Of a stretch of 64,000 nt of DNA, positions 55,197-63,693 are shown in pieces. The translations under genes were made by a program, and so were the position numbers. The stretch is from an uncultured Sulfitobacter sp. (GTDB taxonomy: Bacteria; Pseudomonadota; Alphaproteobacteria; Rhodobacterales; Rhodobacteraceae): NCBI GenBank assembly GCA_937138475.1, contig CAKZPD010000033.1, positions 62,001 to 126,000 of the forward strand, given 5' to 3'. Numbering within the stretch: the stretch's first letter is position 1; each line of letters begins with the position of its first letter. The notes beneath the pieces are model-generated. The model did no database searches. It saw only the letters and a list, made by a program, of their open reading frames with translations, and was not told the origin of the DNA.

Positions 55197-56912
55197 CTAT
55201 TGTTTCAATTGTTGTTCTTGTGGTTGGACCGGCAGCGTCGCCAGACAGGCGGCGCGAATGCCGATCCGGTCCAATTTGTCGGTTGCCCCGCGCAACAGCG
55301 GCGTGGCCTGCCCCCAAAGATGTTCGGGGATTTTGAACTTGGCGATTTGATCCTCCAAAAAGCGGGCAAAGTCGGGCATTGCGGCGCCCGGGCGCAGCTG
55401 GACCATGGCGCCGACCACCTCGCCCAGACGGGGGTGAGGTACGGAAAAAGCGCAGGCCTCGATCACATCATGGTGGCGGTGCAATGCGCCCTCGACATCC
55501 AGACAGGCGATGTTTTCCCCGCCGCGGATGATGATATTTTTCTTGCGGTCCACGATGGTAACAAAGCCATCGCTGTCAATGAACCCAAGATCCCCGGTGC
55601 GCAGCCATCCGTCTTGCAGAACCGCGCGGGTGGCGTCCGGTTTGTTCAGATAACAGCGCATGTTGCACGGGCTTTTGACGGTGATTTCGCCGATTTCGCC
55701 GGGGGGCACATCCCGGCCGTTGTCATCCAGAAACCGCAGTTCCTGCACGGGCGGATAAAGACGCCCGGCGCTGCCCGGACGGCGCAGGTAATCGGGGCCG
55801 ATCATGCCGATGCCATTGGCGTTGGTTTCGGTCATGCCCCAGCCGGTGGCGATATTGGCATGGGGAAAGGCCCGGTGCAGGGCATCAACCTGTGCGGGGG
55901 GGCGCTTGGCCCCGCCTGCGCCCAGATAATCCAGGCTGGGCAGGGTTTCGCCCCGCTCCAGCGCCGCTTGCATCAGATCGGCAGATTGGGTTGGCACGCC
56001 CATAAAGCGGGTGATTTTTTCTGTCTTGATCAGGCGCAGCGCCTCGGTTGCATCCCATTTAGGCATCAAGGTCAACTTGGCCCCGGCAGGCAGGCTGAGC
56101 AAGAAAACCGGATGGGTGGCGGTGACATGAAACAGCGGCGTAATCACCAGGGCCGACGGGCGTGGCGGCGGCGCATCGGTCGCAGGCGGGGTGATCAGCG
56201 GCGCCATCGCCGCCTGCATCAGCCAGGTGAACACAGCGTTGATCGCCCCGCGATGGGTCTGGACCACGCCTTTTGGCTGACCGGTGGTGCCGGATGAATA
56301 CATGATCGCCAAATCGTCCTCGGGGTCGATCTGCGGGCCGCTCAGCGGGGCGGGGGGCGCATCACGGCGCAGCGCGCCATACGACAGATCGCCCTTGCCT
56401 TCGCCGTCGCGCACCCCGATCAAGCGCAAGCCCCGCGCCTGTTGCAACGGCGCCAGCCGCCCCAGCCGCTGGGCATCGGCCAGAACCAGTTTGGCGCCGC
56501 TGTCTTGCAAGGCATAGTCCAGCTCTTGCGTGGTCCACCAGGCGTTCAGAAACACCGTGACCCCCCCAACCGAGGCAATGGCCATAAAGGCAATCAACAG
56601 TTCAGGACAGTTGCGCATGGCCAACGCAACGGGCATCCCCTTGTGCACCCCCAATTGCCGCAGCGCCGCCGCCATGCGTTCGACATCGCCGCAAAACGCG
56701 TCATAGCTCCAGCGTTCGTCGCCAAAGACCAGATATTCCGCCGCGCCGTCCCCTTGGGCCGCCCGCGATATCTGCAACAGCGCCGGCACATGCGGCGGAG
56801 TGTTCTTGAACACGCTGTATTCCACGCCGCGAATCTGTGTGCGCATGGTTTCAAACAGCGGATTATTGGCCATTACATGGCGGGCAGCGTCGTCATAGCT
56901 CAGTGCGGTCAT
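55197..56912 (-). CDS. Acyl-CoA ligase (AMP-forming, ANL superfamily)
   Basis: Ligase of 571 residues that would activate an organic acid with ATP and CoA. Motifs: P-loop MYSSGTTGQPKGVVQTHRGA, adenylate site GWGMTETNANG, hinge GFVTIVDRKKNIIIRGGENIA, and a C-terminal Lys in LLRGATDKLDRIGIR. ATG 56912 (MTALSYDDAARHV) is preferred to the frame start at 57011. It heads a tight minus-strand operon (ligase, ACAD, SDR, SDR; gaps of 10, 3 and 4 bases), probably from a promoter in 56913-57068. Confidence 0.9.
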   Translation of the reverse strand: MTALSYDDAARHVMANNPLFETMRTQIRGVEYSVFKNTPPHVPALLQISRAAQGDGAAEYLVFGDERWSYDAFCGDVERMAAALRQLGVHKGMPVALAMRNCPELLIAFMAIASVGGVTVFLNAWWTTQELDYALQDSGAKLVLADAQRLGRLAPLQQARGLRLIGVRDGEGKGDLSYGALRRDAPPAPLSGPQIDPEDDLAIMYSSGTTGQPKGVVQTHRGAINAVFTWLMQAAMAPLITPPATDAPPPRPSALVITPLFHVTATHPVFLLSLPAGAKLTLMPKWDATEALRLIKTEKITRFMGVPTQSADLMQAALERGETLPSLDYLGAGGAKRPPAQVDALHRAFPHANIATGWGMTETNANGIGMIGPDYLRRPGSAGRLYPPVQELRFLDDNGRDVPPGEIGEITVKSPCNMRCYLNKPDATRAVLQDGWLRTGDLGFIDSDGFVTIVDRKKNIIIRGGENIACLDVEGALHRHHDVIEACAFSVPHPRLGEVVGAMVQLRPGAAMPDFARFLEDQIAKFKIPEHLWGQATPLLRGATDKLDRIGIRAACLATLPVQPQEQQLKQ

Positions 56913-57068
56913 ATCCTGAAACCCCCCGTTCACCGGTCCCGGTCGTCGGCCCTGTTCACCGGTGCGATACAGGGATGCTAACGGGGATTTTTCACCCTGC
57001 CAATACCGCATGACGGAATTTGATTTCGCAAATTGACATTGCCGTGCCGCCGCGCCGCTTGTGGCAAC

Positions 57069-57100
57069 AAAAAAGGCACCGCCCCATCAAGGGCGATGCC
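57069..57100 (-). terminator. Rho-independent terminator of the peptide ABC operon
   Basis: On the minus strand a stem GGCATCGCCC / GGGCGGTGCC type (one mismatch) with a short loop runs into six T residues (A-run at 57069-57074). It lies 29 bases after the stop of the fused ATPase gene. Confidence 0.9.
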
Positions 57101-57128
57101 TAAATATATTTATAGACGCTATAATTAT

Positions 57129-59219
57129 TTATTCGGCGGCTATATTTATTTCTATGACCGGTTCCATTTGTGCAAGAAGGCTGTCGGACAGGTGGCACTT
57201 GATCTGGTGATTGCCCTCCAGCATCCGCACCGGCGGCACCTCGCGTTCGCACAAACCGCCGGGCACTTGGGATTTCCAGCGGCAGCGGGTCTGGAACGGA
57301 CAGCCCGTAGGCGGGTTCATCGCCGAAGGGATATCCCCCTCCAGGACGATGTGCTTTTTCTTTACCGATGTGTCGGCAATCGGCACAGCCGACAGCAGGG
57401 CCTCGGTATAGGGATGATAGGGCGGCGAGAACACCTGATCGGTGGTGCCCAGTTCCACAACATGGCCCAGATACATCACCATGACCCGATCGCTCAGATA
57501 CCGCACGATGCTCAGATCGTGGCTGATGAACAGCAATGTGGTTTTCTGCTCGCGCTGGATTTCCATCAGCAGATCGGTCACGGCGGCCTGCACCGATACA
57601 TCCAGCGCCGAAACCGGCTCGTCCGCGACAACGATCCGGGCATCCCCGGCAAAGGCGCGGGCGATCCCCACCCGCTGTTTCTGCCCGCCCGACAGCTGGC
57701 GTGGCATCCGCCCGGCAAATTCGCGCGGCAGTTTGACCAGATCCAGCAGCCGCAGCATCCGCTCGCGGCGCTCGGCCTCGCTGTTGCCAACGCCAAAGAT
57801 TTCCAATGCCCGGATGATCTGCCGCCCAACCGTCATCGACGGGTTCAGCGTGTCAAAGGGGTTTTGGAACACCATCTGAATATCGGCCACGGTCTTGGTG
57901 TCGCGCTGTTCGATGGCAATGTCCTGAATGGCGCCATTGTCCAGCAATATCTCGCCGTCCGTGGCGGTTTCCAGCCCCATCAGCACCTTGGCAAAGGTGG
58001 ATTTCCCACAGCCGCTTTCCCCGACAATCGCCAGCGTTTCGCTTTCGCGGGCCTCAAAGCTCAGGGTCTCATTGGCCTTGACCACCTTGGTGTTGCCCCC
58101 GCCGAAAATGGCATTGGCCGCCACCTCGTAATATTTCTTCAGGTTGTCGATCTTCAGAACCACTTTGCCCGGTTCGGCCTTTTCCTTGACCTCGGCCTTT
58201 TGGATCGGCGCGTTCCAGTCGATCTCGCGGAACTTCAGGCAACGCGTGGCATGGCGGTCATTGCCCTCGACGTCCTCCATCGGAATAACGCCCTGATCAC
58301 AGCGCCCGGCCTCGAAATAATCACAGCGCGGGCCAAAATTACACCCCGGAGGCCGCTCATGGGGCAGGGGAAAGTTGCCCGGAATGGCCACCAGCGGGCG
58401 CGCGTTTTTGTCGGCGCCGGGCAGGGGAATGGACCGGAACAGCGCCTGGGTATAGGGGTGCTGCATTTCGTCAAACACATCATGGATGCTGCCGCGCTCT
58501 ACCGCTTCGCCGGAATACATCACGCAGATCCGGTCACAGGTTTCCAGCACCAGCCCAAGGTTGTGGCTGATAAACAGCATCGACGTGCCGTATTTGCGCC
58601 CCAGATCCTTGACCAGCTCGACAATCGCGGCCTCGACCGTCACATCCAGTGCGGTGGTCGGCTCATCCAGGATCAGCAAGGACGGCTCGGACATCAGCGC
58701 CATGGCAATGACGATACGCTGCTGCTGCCCACCCGACAGCTGATGCGGATAAGAATTCAGGATCCGCTTGGGATCCGGCAGCTTGACATCCGTCACCACC
58801 TGCAAGGCCCGCTCAAAGGCGTCTTGCTCGGACACCCCCTGATGGATCATCGGAACTTCCATCAGCTGGCGCCCGATTTTCATCGCCGGATTAAGCGAGG
58901 CCATGGGCTCTTGATAAATCATCGCGATTTCCGATCCCCGGATGTCGCGCAATTCCTCATCGCTCATCTGTCCCAGATCGCGGCCCTTGAACTTGATCGA
59001 CCCGCCAACAACGCGGCCGTTCTTGCCCAGATCCTGCATGACCCCCAGCGCCACGGTGCTCTTGCCGCACCCGCTTTCGCCCACCAGGCCGACCGCCTCG
59101 CCGGGTTTGACCGTCACCGAAAAGTCCATTACCGCCGGAATTTCCCGCAGCCGCGTGAAAAACGAAATCGACAGTTTGTCGATCTCAAGAATAGGACCGT
59201 CATAATCGGTTTTTGGCAT
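57129..59219 (-). CDS. Fused dual-ATPase subunit of a peptide/oligopeptide-type ABC importer (DppD-DppF)
   Basis: A 696-residue protein holding two complete ABC ATPase domains. Domain 1 (residues about 8-270) has [28 protein letters not shown] and LLILDEPTTALDV. Domain 2 (about 345-640) has [28 protein letters not shown] and IVVADEPVSALDV. Each is followed by an oligopeptide C-terminal region with Cys residues (PGCNFGPRCDYFEAGRC and TGCPFQTRCRWKS), the Fe-S-type OppD/F tail. ATG 59219 (MPKTDYDGP) is chosen; the frame to 59351 translates repeat copy 10. Confidence 0.94.
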   Translation of the reverse strand: MPKTDYDGPILEIDKLSISFFTRLREIPAVMDFSVTVKPGEAVGLVGESGCGKSTVALGVMQDLGKNGRVVGGSIKFKGRDLGQMSDEELRDIRGSEIAMIYQEPMASLNPAMKIGRQLMEVPMIHQGVSEQDAFERALQVVTDVKLPDPKRILNSYPHQLSGGQQQRIVIAMALMSEPSLLILDEPTTALDVTVEAAIVELVKDLGRKYGTSMLFISHNLGLVLETCDRICVMYSGEAVERGSIHDVFDEMQHPYTQALFRSIPLPGADKNARPLVAIPGNFPLPHERPPGCNFGPRCDYFEAGRCDQGVIPMEDVEGNDRHATRCLKFREIDWNAPIQKAEVKEKAEPGKVVLKIDNLKKYYEVAANAIFGGGNTKVVKANETLSFEARESETLAIVGESGCGKSTFAKVLMGLETATDGEILLDNGAIQDIAIEQRDTKTVADIQMVFQNPFDTLNPSMTVGRQIIRALEIFGVGNSEAERRERMLRLLDLVKLPREFAGRMPRQLSGGQKQRVGIARAFAGDARIVVADEPVSALDVSVQAAVTDLLMEIQREQKTTLLFISHDLSIVRYLSDRVMVMYLGHVVELGTTDQVFSPPYHPYTEALLSAVPIADTSVKKKHIVLEGDIPSAMNPPTGCPFQTRCRWKSQVPGGLCEREVPPVRMLEGNHQIKCHLSDSLLAQMEPVIEINIAAE

Positions 59220-59261
59220 TTCCCTCTCCCTCGCACGCGCGCCGCTGTTGTGCGCTCTGGC

Positions 59262-59284
59262 TTCTTTTGTTCTTAAATATCCCG
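59262..59284 (-). repeat. Intergenic repeat, copy 10 (truncated)
   Basis: Only the A/T-rich half (TTCTTTTGTTCTTAAATATCCC) is conserved. The usual CGCCGGAGGC half is replaced by a G/C run with its own hairpin at 59290-59307. It lies 36 bases after the stop of the DppC-like gene, in that gene's orientation. Confidence 0.8.
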
Positions 59285-59289
59285 GGGGC

Positions 59290-59307
59290 GCGGGGGCTGG
59301 CCCCCGC
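59290..59307 (-). other. Perfect hairpin beside repeat copy 10
   Basis: Stem GCGGGGG / CCCCCGC with a 4-base loop, 13 bases after the stop of the DppC-like gene. It takes the place of the missing GC-rich half of the repeat and may end or protect the permease part of the message. Confidence 0.7.
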
Positions 59308-59319
59308 ATCGCCGTTCCG

Positions 59320-60537
59320 TCAGTCGCGCAAGGATTCCTCGCGCAGCCCATCCGCCAAAAGGTTCAGCCCCAGCACCAGCGTCAACAACGCCATGGCCGG
59401 TGCAATCGCCGCATGGGGATACAGCGCCAGCAACCGCCGTCCGGCGTTGATGGTGCTGCCCCAATCAGGGCTTTCGCTTTCCAGCCCCAGACCGAAAAAG
59501 CCCAGCGTGCCCAGCAAAATGGTGGTGTAACCAATCCGCAGACAGAAATCGACGATCAGCGGCCCGCGCGCGTTGGGCAGGATTTCCCACAACATGATAT
59601 ACCACGGGCCTTCGCCGCGGGTCTGGGCGGCGGCCACATAATCGCGGGTCTTGATGTCCATGGCCAGCCCGCGCACGATCCGGTAAACCGTGGGCGAATT
59701 GACAAACACCACCGAAACGAAGACCACCAGAATGCCCGGATCAATGTTGAACAGGTCCAGCGCATTGGGCAGGCCCGGAATGCCATAGCTTGGCGTGGCG
59801 ACCACATAACCGTCCGTCGACACCAGCGACAGATACAGCCATCCCATGATCCCCAGCACCACAACCAACACCGGCGTGCGCACGGTCGGGCGGGTATACA
59901 GCCTGGAATTGAGCAAAATCGCCATAAAAACCAGCGGGAACACAAACAGGAACAGCGCCATGTAATTGGGAATACCGGTCAGCACGATTTCTGGCGTCAC
60001 AAGCAGGTAAAACAGCAAGATCACCGGAAAGGCCAGGATCAGGTTGGCCAGGAATGACAGCAACGTGTCCAGGCGCCCGCCGTAATATCCGGCCGGCAAT
60101 CCCAAGGTGATCCCCACCATAAAGGCAAAGAGCGTCGCGATCGGGGCAATCTGCACCACCACCCAGGCGCCTTTGATCAGGCGGCTGAACACATCGCGGG
60201 CCAGGTTGTCCCCGCCCAGCAGGAAATAGGCGTATTCCCCTTCGGCGGCGCTGCGCATCGGCGTGCCCGGCAATTTGTTCTTCATGCCGGAAATCTGCGA
60301 CAGCGGGTCATGGGTGACCAGCATATCGAACGGCCCGCCCATGACCCCGACCAGCACCCAGAACATCACCAGCGCAAAGCCGATCATGCCAATGGTGCTG
60401 TCAAACAATTTGCCATAAAGGCCCAGCTTGCGCTTATAGGTGATCGACAGGGCAAAGATGACAACCAGCCCGATCCAGACCGGGGTCAGTTGCGTTGCGA
60501 TACGAATGAGGATGGAGCCCCAGCTTAATGCGTCCAT
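59320..60537 (-). CDS. Peptide-type ABC importer permease (DppC-like)
   Basis: Permease of 405 residues. The N-terminus has two spans (residues about 12-30 and 45-68) before the periplasmic segment with DPLSQISGMKNKLPGTP. The binding-protein-dependent transport core ends in the coupling loop VAAAQTRGEGPWYIMLWEILPNARGPLIVDF. It is longer than E. coli DppC (300 aa) because of the N-terminal span and an extra region around residues 200-260 with more spans. It starts 12 bases after dppB-like. Confidence 0.9.
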   Translation of the reverse strand: MDALSWGSILIRIATQLTPVWIGLVVIFALSITYKRKLGLYGKLFDSTIGMIGFALVMFWVLVGVMGGPFDMLVTHDPLSQISGMKNKLPGTPMRSAAEGEYAYFLLGGDNLARDVFSRLIKGAWVVVQIAPIATLFAFMVGITLGLPAGYYGGRLDTLLSFLANLILAFPVILLFYLLVTPEIVLTGIPNYMALFLFVFPLVFMAILLNSRLYTRPTVRTPVLVVVLGIMGWLYLSLVSTDGYVVATPSYGIPGLPNALDLFNIDPGILVVFVSVVFVNSPTVYRIVRGLAMDIKTRDYVAAAQTRGEGPWYIMLWEILPNARGPLIVDFCLRIGYTTILLGTLGFFGLGLESESPDWGSTINAGRRLLALYPHAAIAPAMALLTLVLGLNLLADGLREESLRD

Positions 60538-60549
60538 GATCCCGGCCCC

Positions 60550-61596
60550 TTATGAAATACGAATGCGTGGGTTCAGATACACATAGCCGATATCTGAAAT
60601 CAGCTGTGTTACCAGAACCACCACGACCGACACCACCGAAACCGACAAAAGCAGCTCGATGTCGTTGTTGGATGCCGCCTGCACCAGCAGCCAGCCAAAC
60701 CCCTTATAGTTAAAGAGGGTCTCGACAATCACCACCCCGTTCAGCAGCCATGGGAACTGCAACATGATCACCGTGAACGGGGCGATCAGCGCGTTGCGCA
60801 GGGCGTGTTTAAGAACGATGTTGGGAAAGCTTACGCCTTTCAGGCGGGCGGTGCGGATATATTGCGCGGTCATGACTTCGGTCATCGAAGCCCGCGTCAT
60901 CCGGGCGATATAGCCCATGCCATAAAGGGAAATGGTCAGAACCGGCAGGGTAAAGTTTTCAAAGGTGATGCTTTCCATCGCCGAGGTCGCAGAGCCTTTG
61001 AACCATTTCAGCCCAAAGGCCGAACTGGTGAAGACCGCGATAAAGATTACCCCCGATACATATTCCGGCGTCGCCGTCGAAGCGATGGACAGGGTGGAAA
61101 GGCTGCGATCTGTCTTGGATCCCTCGCGCATTCCCGCCAAAACCCCCAACAACAGCGCCATGGGCACCATGACGATCATGACCATGAACATCAGCTTGCC
61201 GGTCAGGCCCAGCCGGGTGCTGACGATGTTGGAGACATCATCCTTGAACACCGTTGACTGCCCCCAATCGCCCTGGAGCACGCCGCAGAAACGCTTGCGT
61301 TCTGTGATGGGCGTGTCGGCGGTAAAGCAGCGGCCCATGGTGGTGCCGTCTTTCTTTTCGGTGATCCAACCGGGCACAACCCCAAGCCATTGCCCGAATT
61401 TGACCGGCATCGGCTGAAGATAGCCGCGATTCTCAAGATAGCTGGTGACAGCTTCGTCCGACATCCGAAAGTTGCCCTGGGTTTTGGCAAGCTTTTCCAG
61501 ATTGGGGTAAAGGTTGGTCAGCCAGAACACGATGAACGTCAGGCAGAGTGCCGTCAGCAGCATCACGCCCAGACGTCGAAGAATAAATAGTCCCAT
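60550..61596 (-). CDS. Peptide-type ABC importer permease (DppB-like)
   Basis: Permease of 348 residues with the DppB start FILRRLGVMLLTALCLTFIVFWL, a periplasmic segment of about 90 residues containing two Cys (GRCFTADTPITERKRFCGV), and the coupling loop YIRTARLKGVSFPNIVLKHALRNALI. It is the first gene of the operon; no periplasmic binding-protein gene stands next to it in the window. Hairpins lie just upstream (61620-61664). Confidence 0.91.
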   Translation of the reverse strand: MGLFILRRLGVMLLTALCLTFIVFWLTNLYPNLEKLAKTQGNFRMSDEAVTSYLENRGYLQPMPVKFGQWLGVVPGWITEKKDGTTMGRCFTADTPITERKRFCGVLQGDWGQSTVFKDDVSNIVSTRLGLTGKLMFMVMIVMVPMALLLGVLAGMREGSKTDRSLSTLSIASTATPEYVSGVIFIAVFTSSAFGLKWFKGSATSAMESITFENFTLPVLTISLYGMGYIARMTRASMTEVMTAQYIRTARLKGVSFPNIVLKHALRNALIAPFTVIMLQFPWLLNGVVIVETLFNYKGFGWLLVQAASNNDIELLLSVSVVSVVVVLVTQLISDIGYVYLNPRIRIS

Positions 61597-61619
61597 TATC
61601 GTCCCTGTTGTCAGGCTAA

Positions 61620-61664
61620 GGCGCGTTTCTCGCGCCGTTTATGATGGGCAAAAGTGCTTTGCCC
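61620..61664. other. Two tandem hairpins upstream of dppB-like
   Basis: GGCGCG-TTTCT-CGCGCC (61620-61636) and GGGCAAA-AGTGC-TTTGCCC (61646-61664). Neither is followed by a T-run in the minus-strand direction. They could separate miaA from the ABC operon or lie in its 5' leader. Confidence 0.5.
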
Positions 61665-61784
61665 AAGGCAATCCCTATCAGGCACGAAATGGGGGCTGTG
61701 GTCAATGCAAGGCTGCGTCGCATATTTGTCTGTCTGCGACATTTTCGGGTCGGTTTCTTGGGGGGGCGGATTGCAGCGCGGCGG

Positions 61785-62663
61785 TCACGAGGGGTCTATC
61801 GCGGTCCAGTCCTTCATTTTCGACCGAAACCAAGTGCGTTGCCGCTTGGCGAATTGGCGGGTGGCAATGACCGCGATTTCAATGGCTTGATCGGCGGTAA
61901 TGCGCCCATCCAGATGGGCCATCAGCTCGGGCACGCCGATGGCGCGATGCGCCGGCAGGGCCGGATCATAGGTTTGGTGCTGGGCTTGTGCCTCGTCCAG
62001 GGCGCCGGCGTCCATCATCTGGGCAAAGCGGGTGTGGATCCGGCTATTCAACCAGTCCTTTGGCGCGTCCATGACGAAACATTGGGCTTGGGCCTGCGGC
62101 AGGATCGGGGCGCCGGTCTGTGCCTGCCATTGGGCCATGCTTTTGCCTGTGGCGGTCTGTACCTCCCAGGCGCGCTGCACGCGGGCGCGGTTGTTTTGAT
62201 CCAGCGCGGCACGGGTATGGGGATCAAGCCCGGCCAGCAGATCGGGCAGGCTGATGGTGTCGGCGGTCTGGCGCACTTGGGGCGGGGTGGCCGGGATATC
62301 GGCCAGCCCGCGTGTCAGGGCGGAAAAGTAAAGCCCGGTGCCGCCGACGATGATCGGCCGGGCCCCTTGGGTCAGCAGGGGCGTTACCTCGCGCAGCCAA
62401 TGGCCGGCCGAATAGGGCTGGCGCGTATCGACATGACCATAAAGCCGATGCGGGGCGCGGCGCTCTTCCTCGGGGCTGGGACGGGCGGTCAGGATACGCC
62501 AGCACCCATAAACCTGGCTGGCGTCGGCATTGATGATCACCCCGCCCGAGCGGGCGGCGATCTCAAGCGCCAGCGCCGATTTGCCCGAGGCGGTCGGCCC
62601 GGCGATCAGCACCGGCTGTTCTGGGTTGAGGCCGCGCAGGGCGGTTTCGAAAGGGCCGGACAT
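61785..62663 (-). CDS. miaA: tRNA dimethylallyltransferase
   Basis: MiaA adds the dimethylallyl group to A37 of tRNAs reading U-starting codons. The 292-residue product has the P-loop [18 protein letters not shown] near the N-terminus, then [21 protein letters not shown] and [23 protein letters not shown], which are diagnostic. ATG 62663 ([12 protein letters not shown]) has GGAAA 9 bases before it; the frame to 62810 overlaps pyrH and is rejected. Together with miaB at the left edge it completes the ms2i6A37 pathway. Confidence 0.95.
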   Translation of the reverse strand: MSGPFETALRGLNPEQPVLIAGPTASGKSALALEIAARSGGVIINADASQVYGCWRILTARPSPEEERRAPHRLYGHVDTRQPYSAGHWLREVTPLLTQGARPIIVGGTGLYFSALTRGLADIPATPPQVRQTADTISLPDLLAGLDPHTRAALDQNNRARVQRAWEVQTATGKSMAQWQAQTGAPILPQAQAQCFVMDAPKDWLNSRIHTRFAQMMDAGALDEAQAQHQTYDPALPAHRAIGVPELMAHLDGRITADQAIEIAVIATRQFAKRQRTWFRSKMKDWTAIDPS

Positions 62664-62769
62664 TTTCAATGCGTTTCCAAAGTTTGACGGATTGCAGTTC
62701 CCGGCATTTTCCGACATTTTGGCGCGAAGGAAAACCTTATTCCCATAATTCTTGATCGGAGCCTGACGC

Positions 62770-63498
62770 ATGAGCCAAGACGACCCCAAAGCCGCGTTCA
62801 AACGTGTCATGTTGAAGATTTCCGGCGAAGCCCTGATGGGGGATCAAGGCTTTGGCCTGCATCCGCCCACCGTCGAACGCATCGCCCGCGAGGTGAAATC
62901 CGTTCATGACATGGGCGTCGAGATCTGCATGGTCATTGGCGGCGGCAATATTTTCAGGGGCTTGCAAGGGTCGGCGCAGGGAATGGAGCGCACGACCGCA
63001 GATTATATGGGGATGCTGGCCACGGTGATGAATGCCCTTGCCATGCAAAGCGCGCTTGAGGGGCTGGGCATGCATTGCCGGGTGATTTCCGCGATCACCA
63101 TGAACGAAGTGGCCGAACCCTATATTCGCCGCCGGGCGGTGCGCCACCTTGAGAAAAAGCGGGTGTGCATTTTCGCCGCCGGCACCGGCAACCCGTATTT
63201 CACCACCGACACCGCCGCGACCCTGCGCGCCAATGAGATGTCCTGCGAGGCGATTTTCAAGGGCACCAAGGTCGACGGGGTCTATGACAAGGATCCGGCC
63301 AAACATGCCGATGCGGTGCGCTATGACAAGGTCAGCTATGATGATGTGCTGGCCAAGCGGCTGGCGGTTATGGATGCCTCGGCGATTGCGCTGGCGCGGG
63401 ATAACAACCTGCCGATCATTGTGTTTTCGCTGGATGAGCCAGGCGGGTTCCGCGGGATTTTGGATGGCAAGGGCACCTATACGCGGGTGCAAGGCTGA
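62770..63498 (+). CDS. pyrH: UMP kinase
   Basis: Hexameric bacterial UMP kinase of 242 residues in the amino-acid-kinase fold. It starts [24 protein letters not shown], has the [14 protein letters not shown] phosphate loop, [20 protein letters not shown] and the uridine-site [10 protein letters not shown]. It is divergent from miaA and is followed by frr 195 bases downstream, the usual pyrH-frr order; tsf is not in the window. Confidence 0.96.
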   Translation: MSQDDPKAAFKRVMLKISGEALMGDQGFGLHPPTVERIAREVKSVHDMGVEICMVIGGGNIFRGLQGSAQGMERTTADYMGMLATVMNALAMQSALEGLGMHCRVISAITMNEVAEPYIRRRAVRHLEKKRVCIFAAGTGNPYFTTDTAATLRANEMSCEAIFKGTKVDGVYDKDPAKHADAVRYDKVSYDDVLAKRLAVMDASAIALARDNNLPIIVFSLDEPGGFRGILDGKGTYTRVQG

Positions 63499-63545
63499 GC
63501 GGGCGCGCCTTTCGCTGCCGGCGGCGTTCATGTCGGGGTGCGGGA

Positions 63546-63577
63546 GCCTCCGGCGGGGATATTTAGGAACAAAAGAA
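63546..63577 (+). repeat. Intergenic 32-bp repeat, copy 11 (variant)
   Basis: Copy with one change (ATATTTAGGAAC). It lies 48 bases after the pyrH stop in pyrH orientation, between pyrH and frr. Confidence 0.88.
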
Positions 63578-63693
63578 GGCGCCGGTTTGGCAGATTGCGG
63601 GCCTATACATCGGCGCGGCAAAGCGGCTATAGATAGGCAAGCCCATCGGCCAAAAAGATCGTGATCAAGACAACTTAGGGGCAGGAGACCGCC

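Noticed and set aside
57033-59276. A 747-codon open frame on the plus strand opposite the fused ABC ATPase gene
   Set aside because: It is exactly antisense to a protein with two complete sets of ABC motifs, its translation is low in complexity (rich in H, Q, R, G), and it has no recognisable motif. High GC content makes such antisense frames long.
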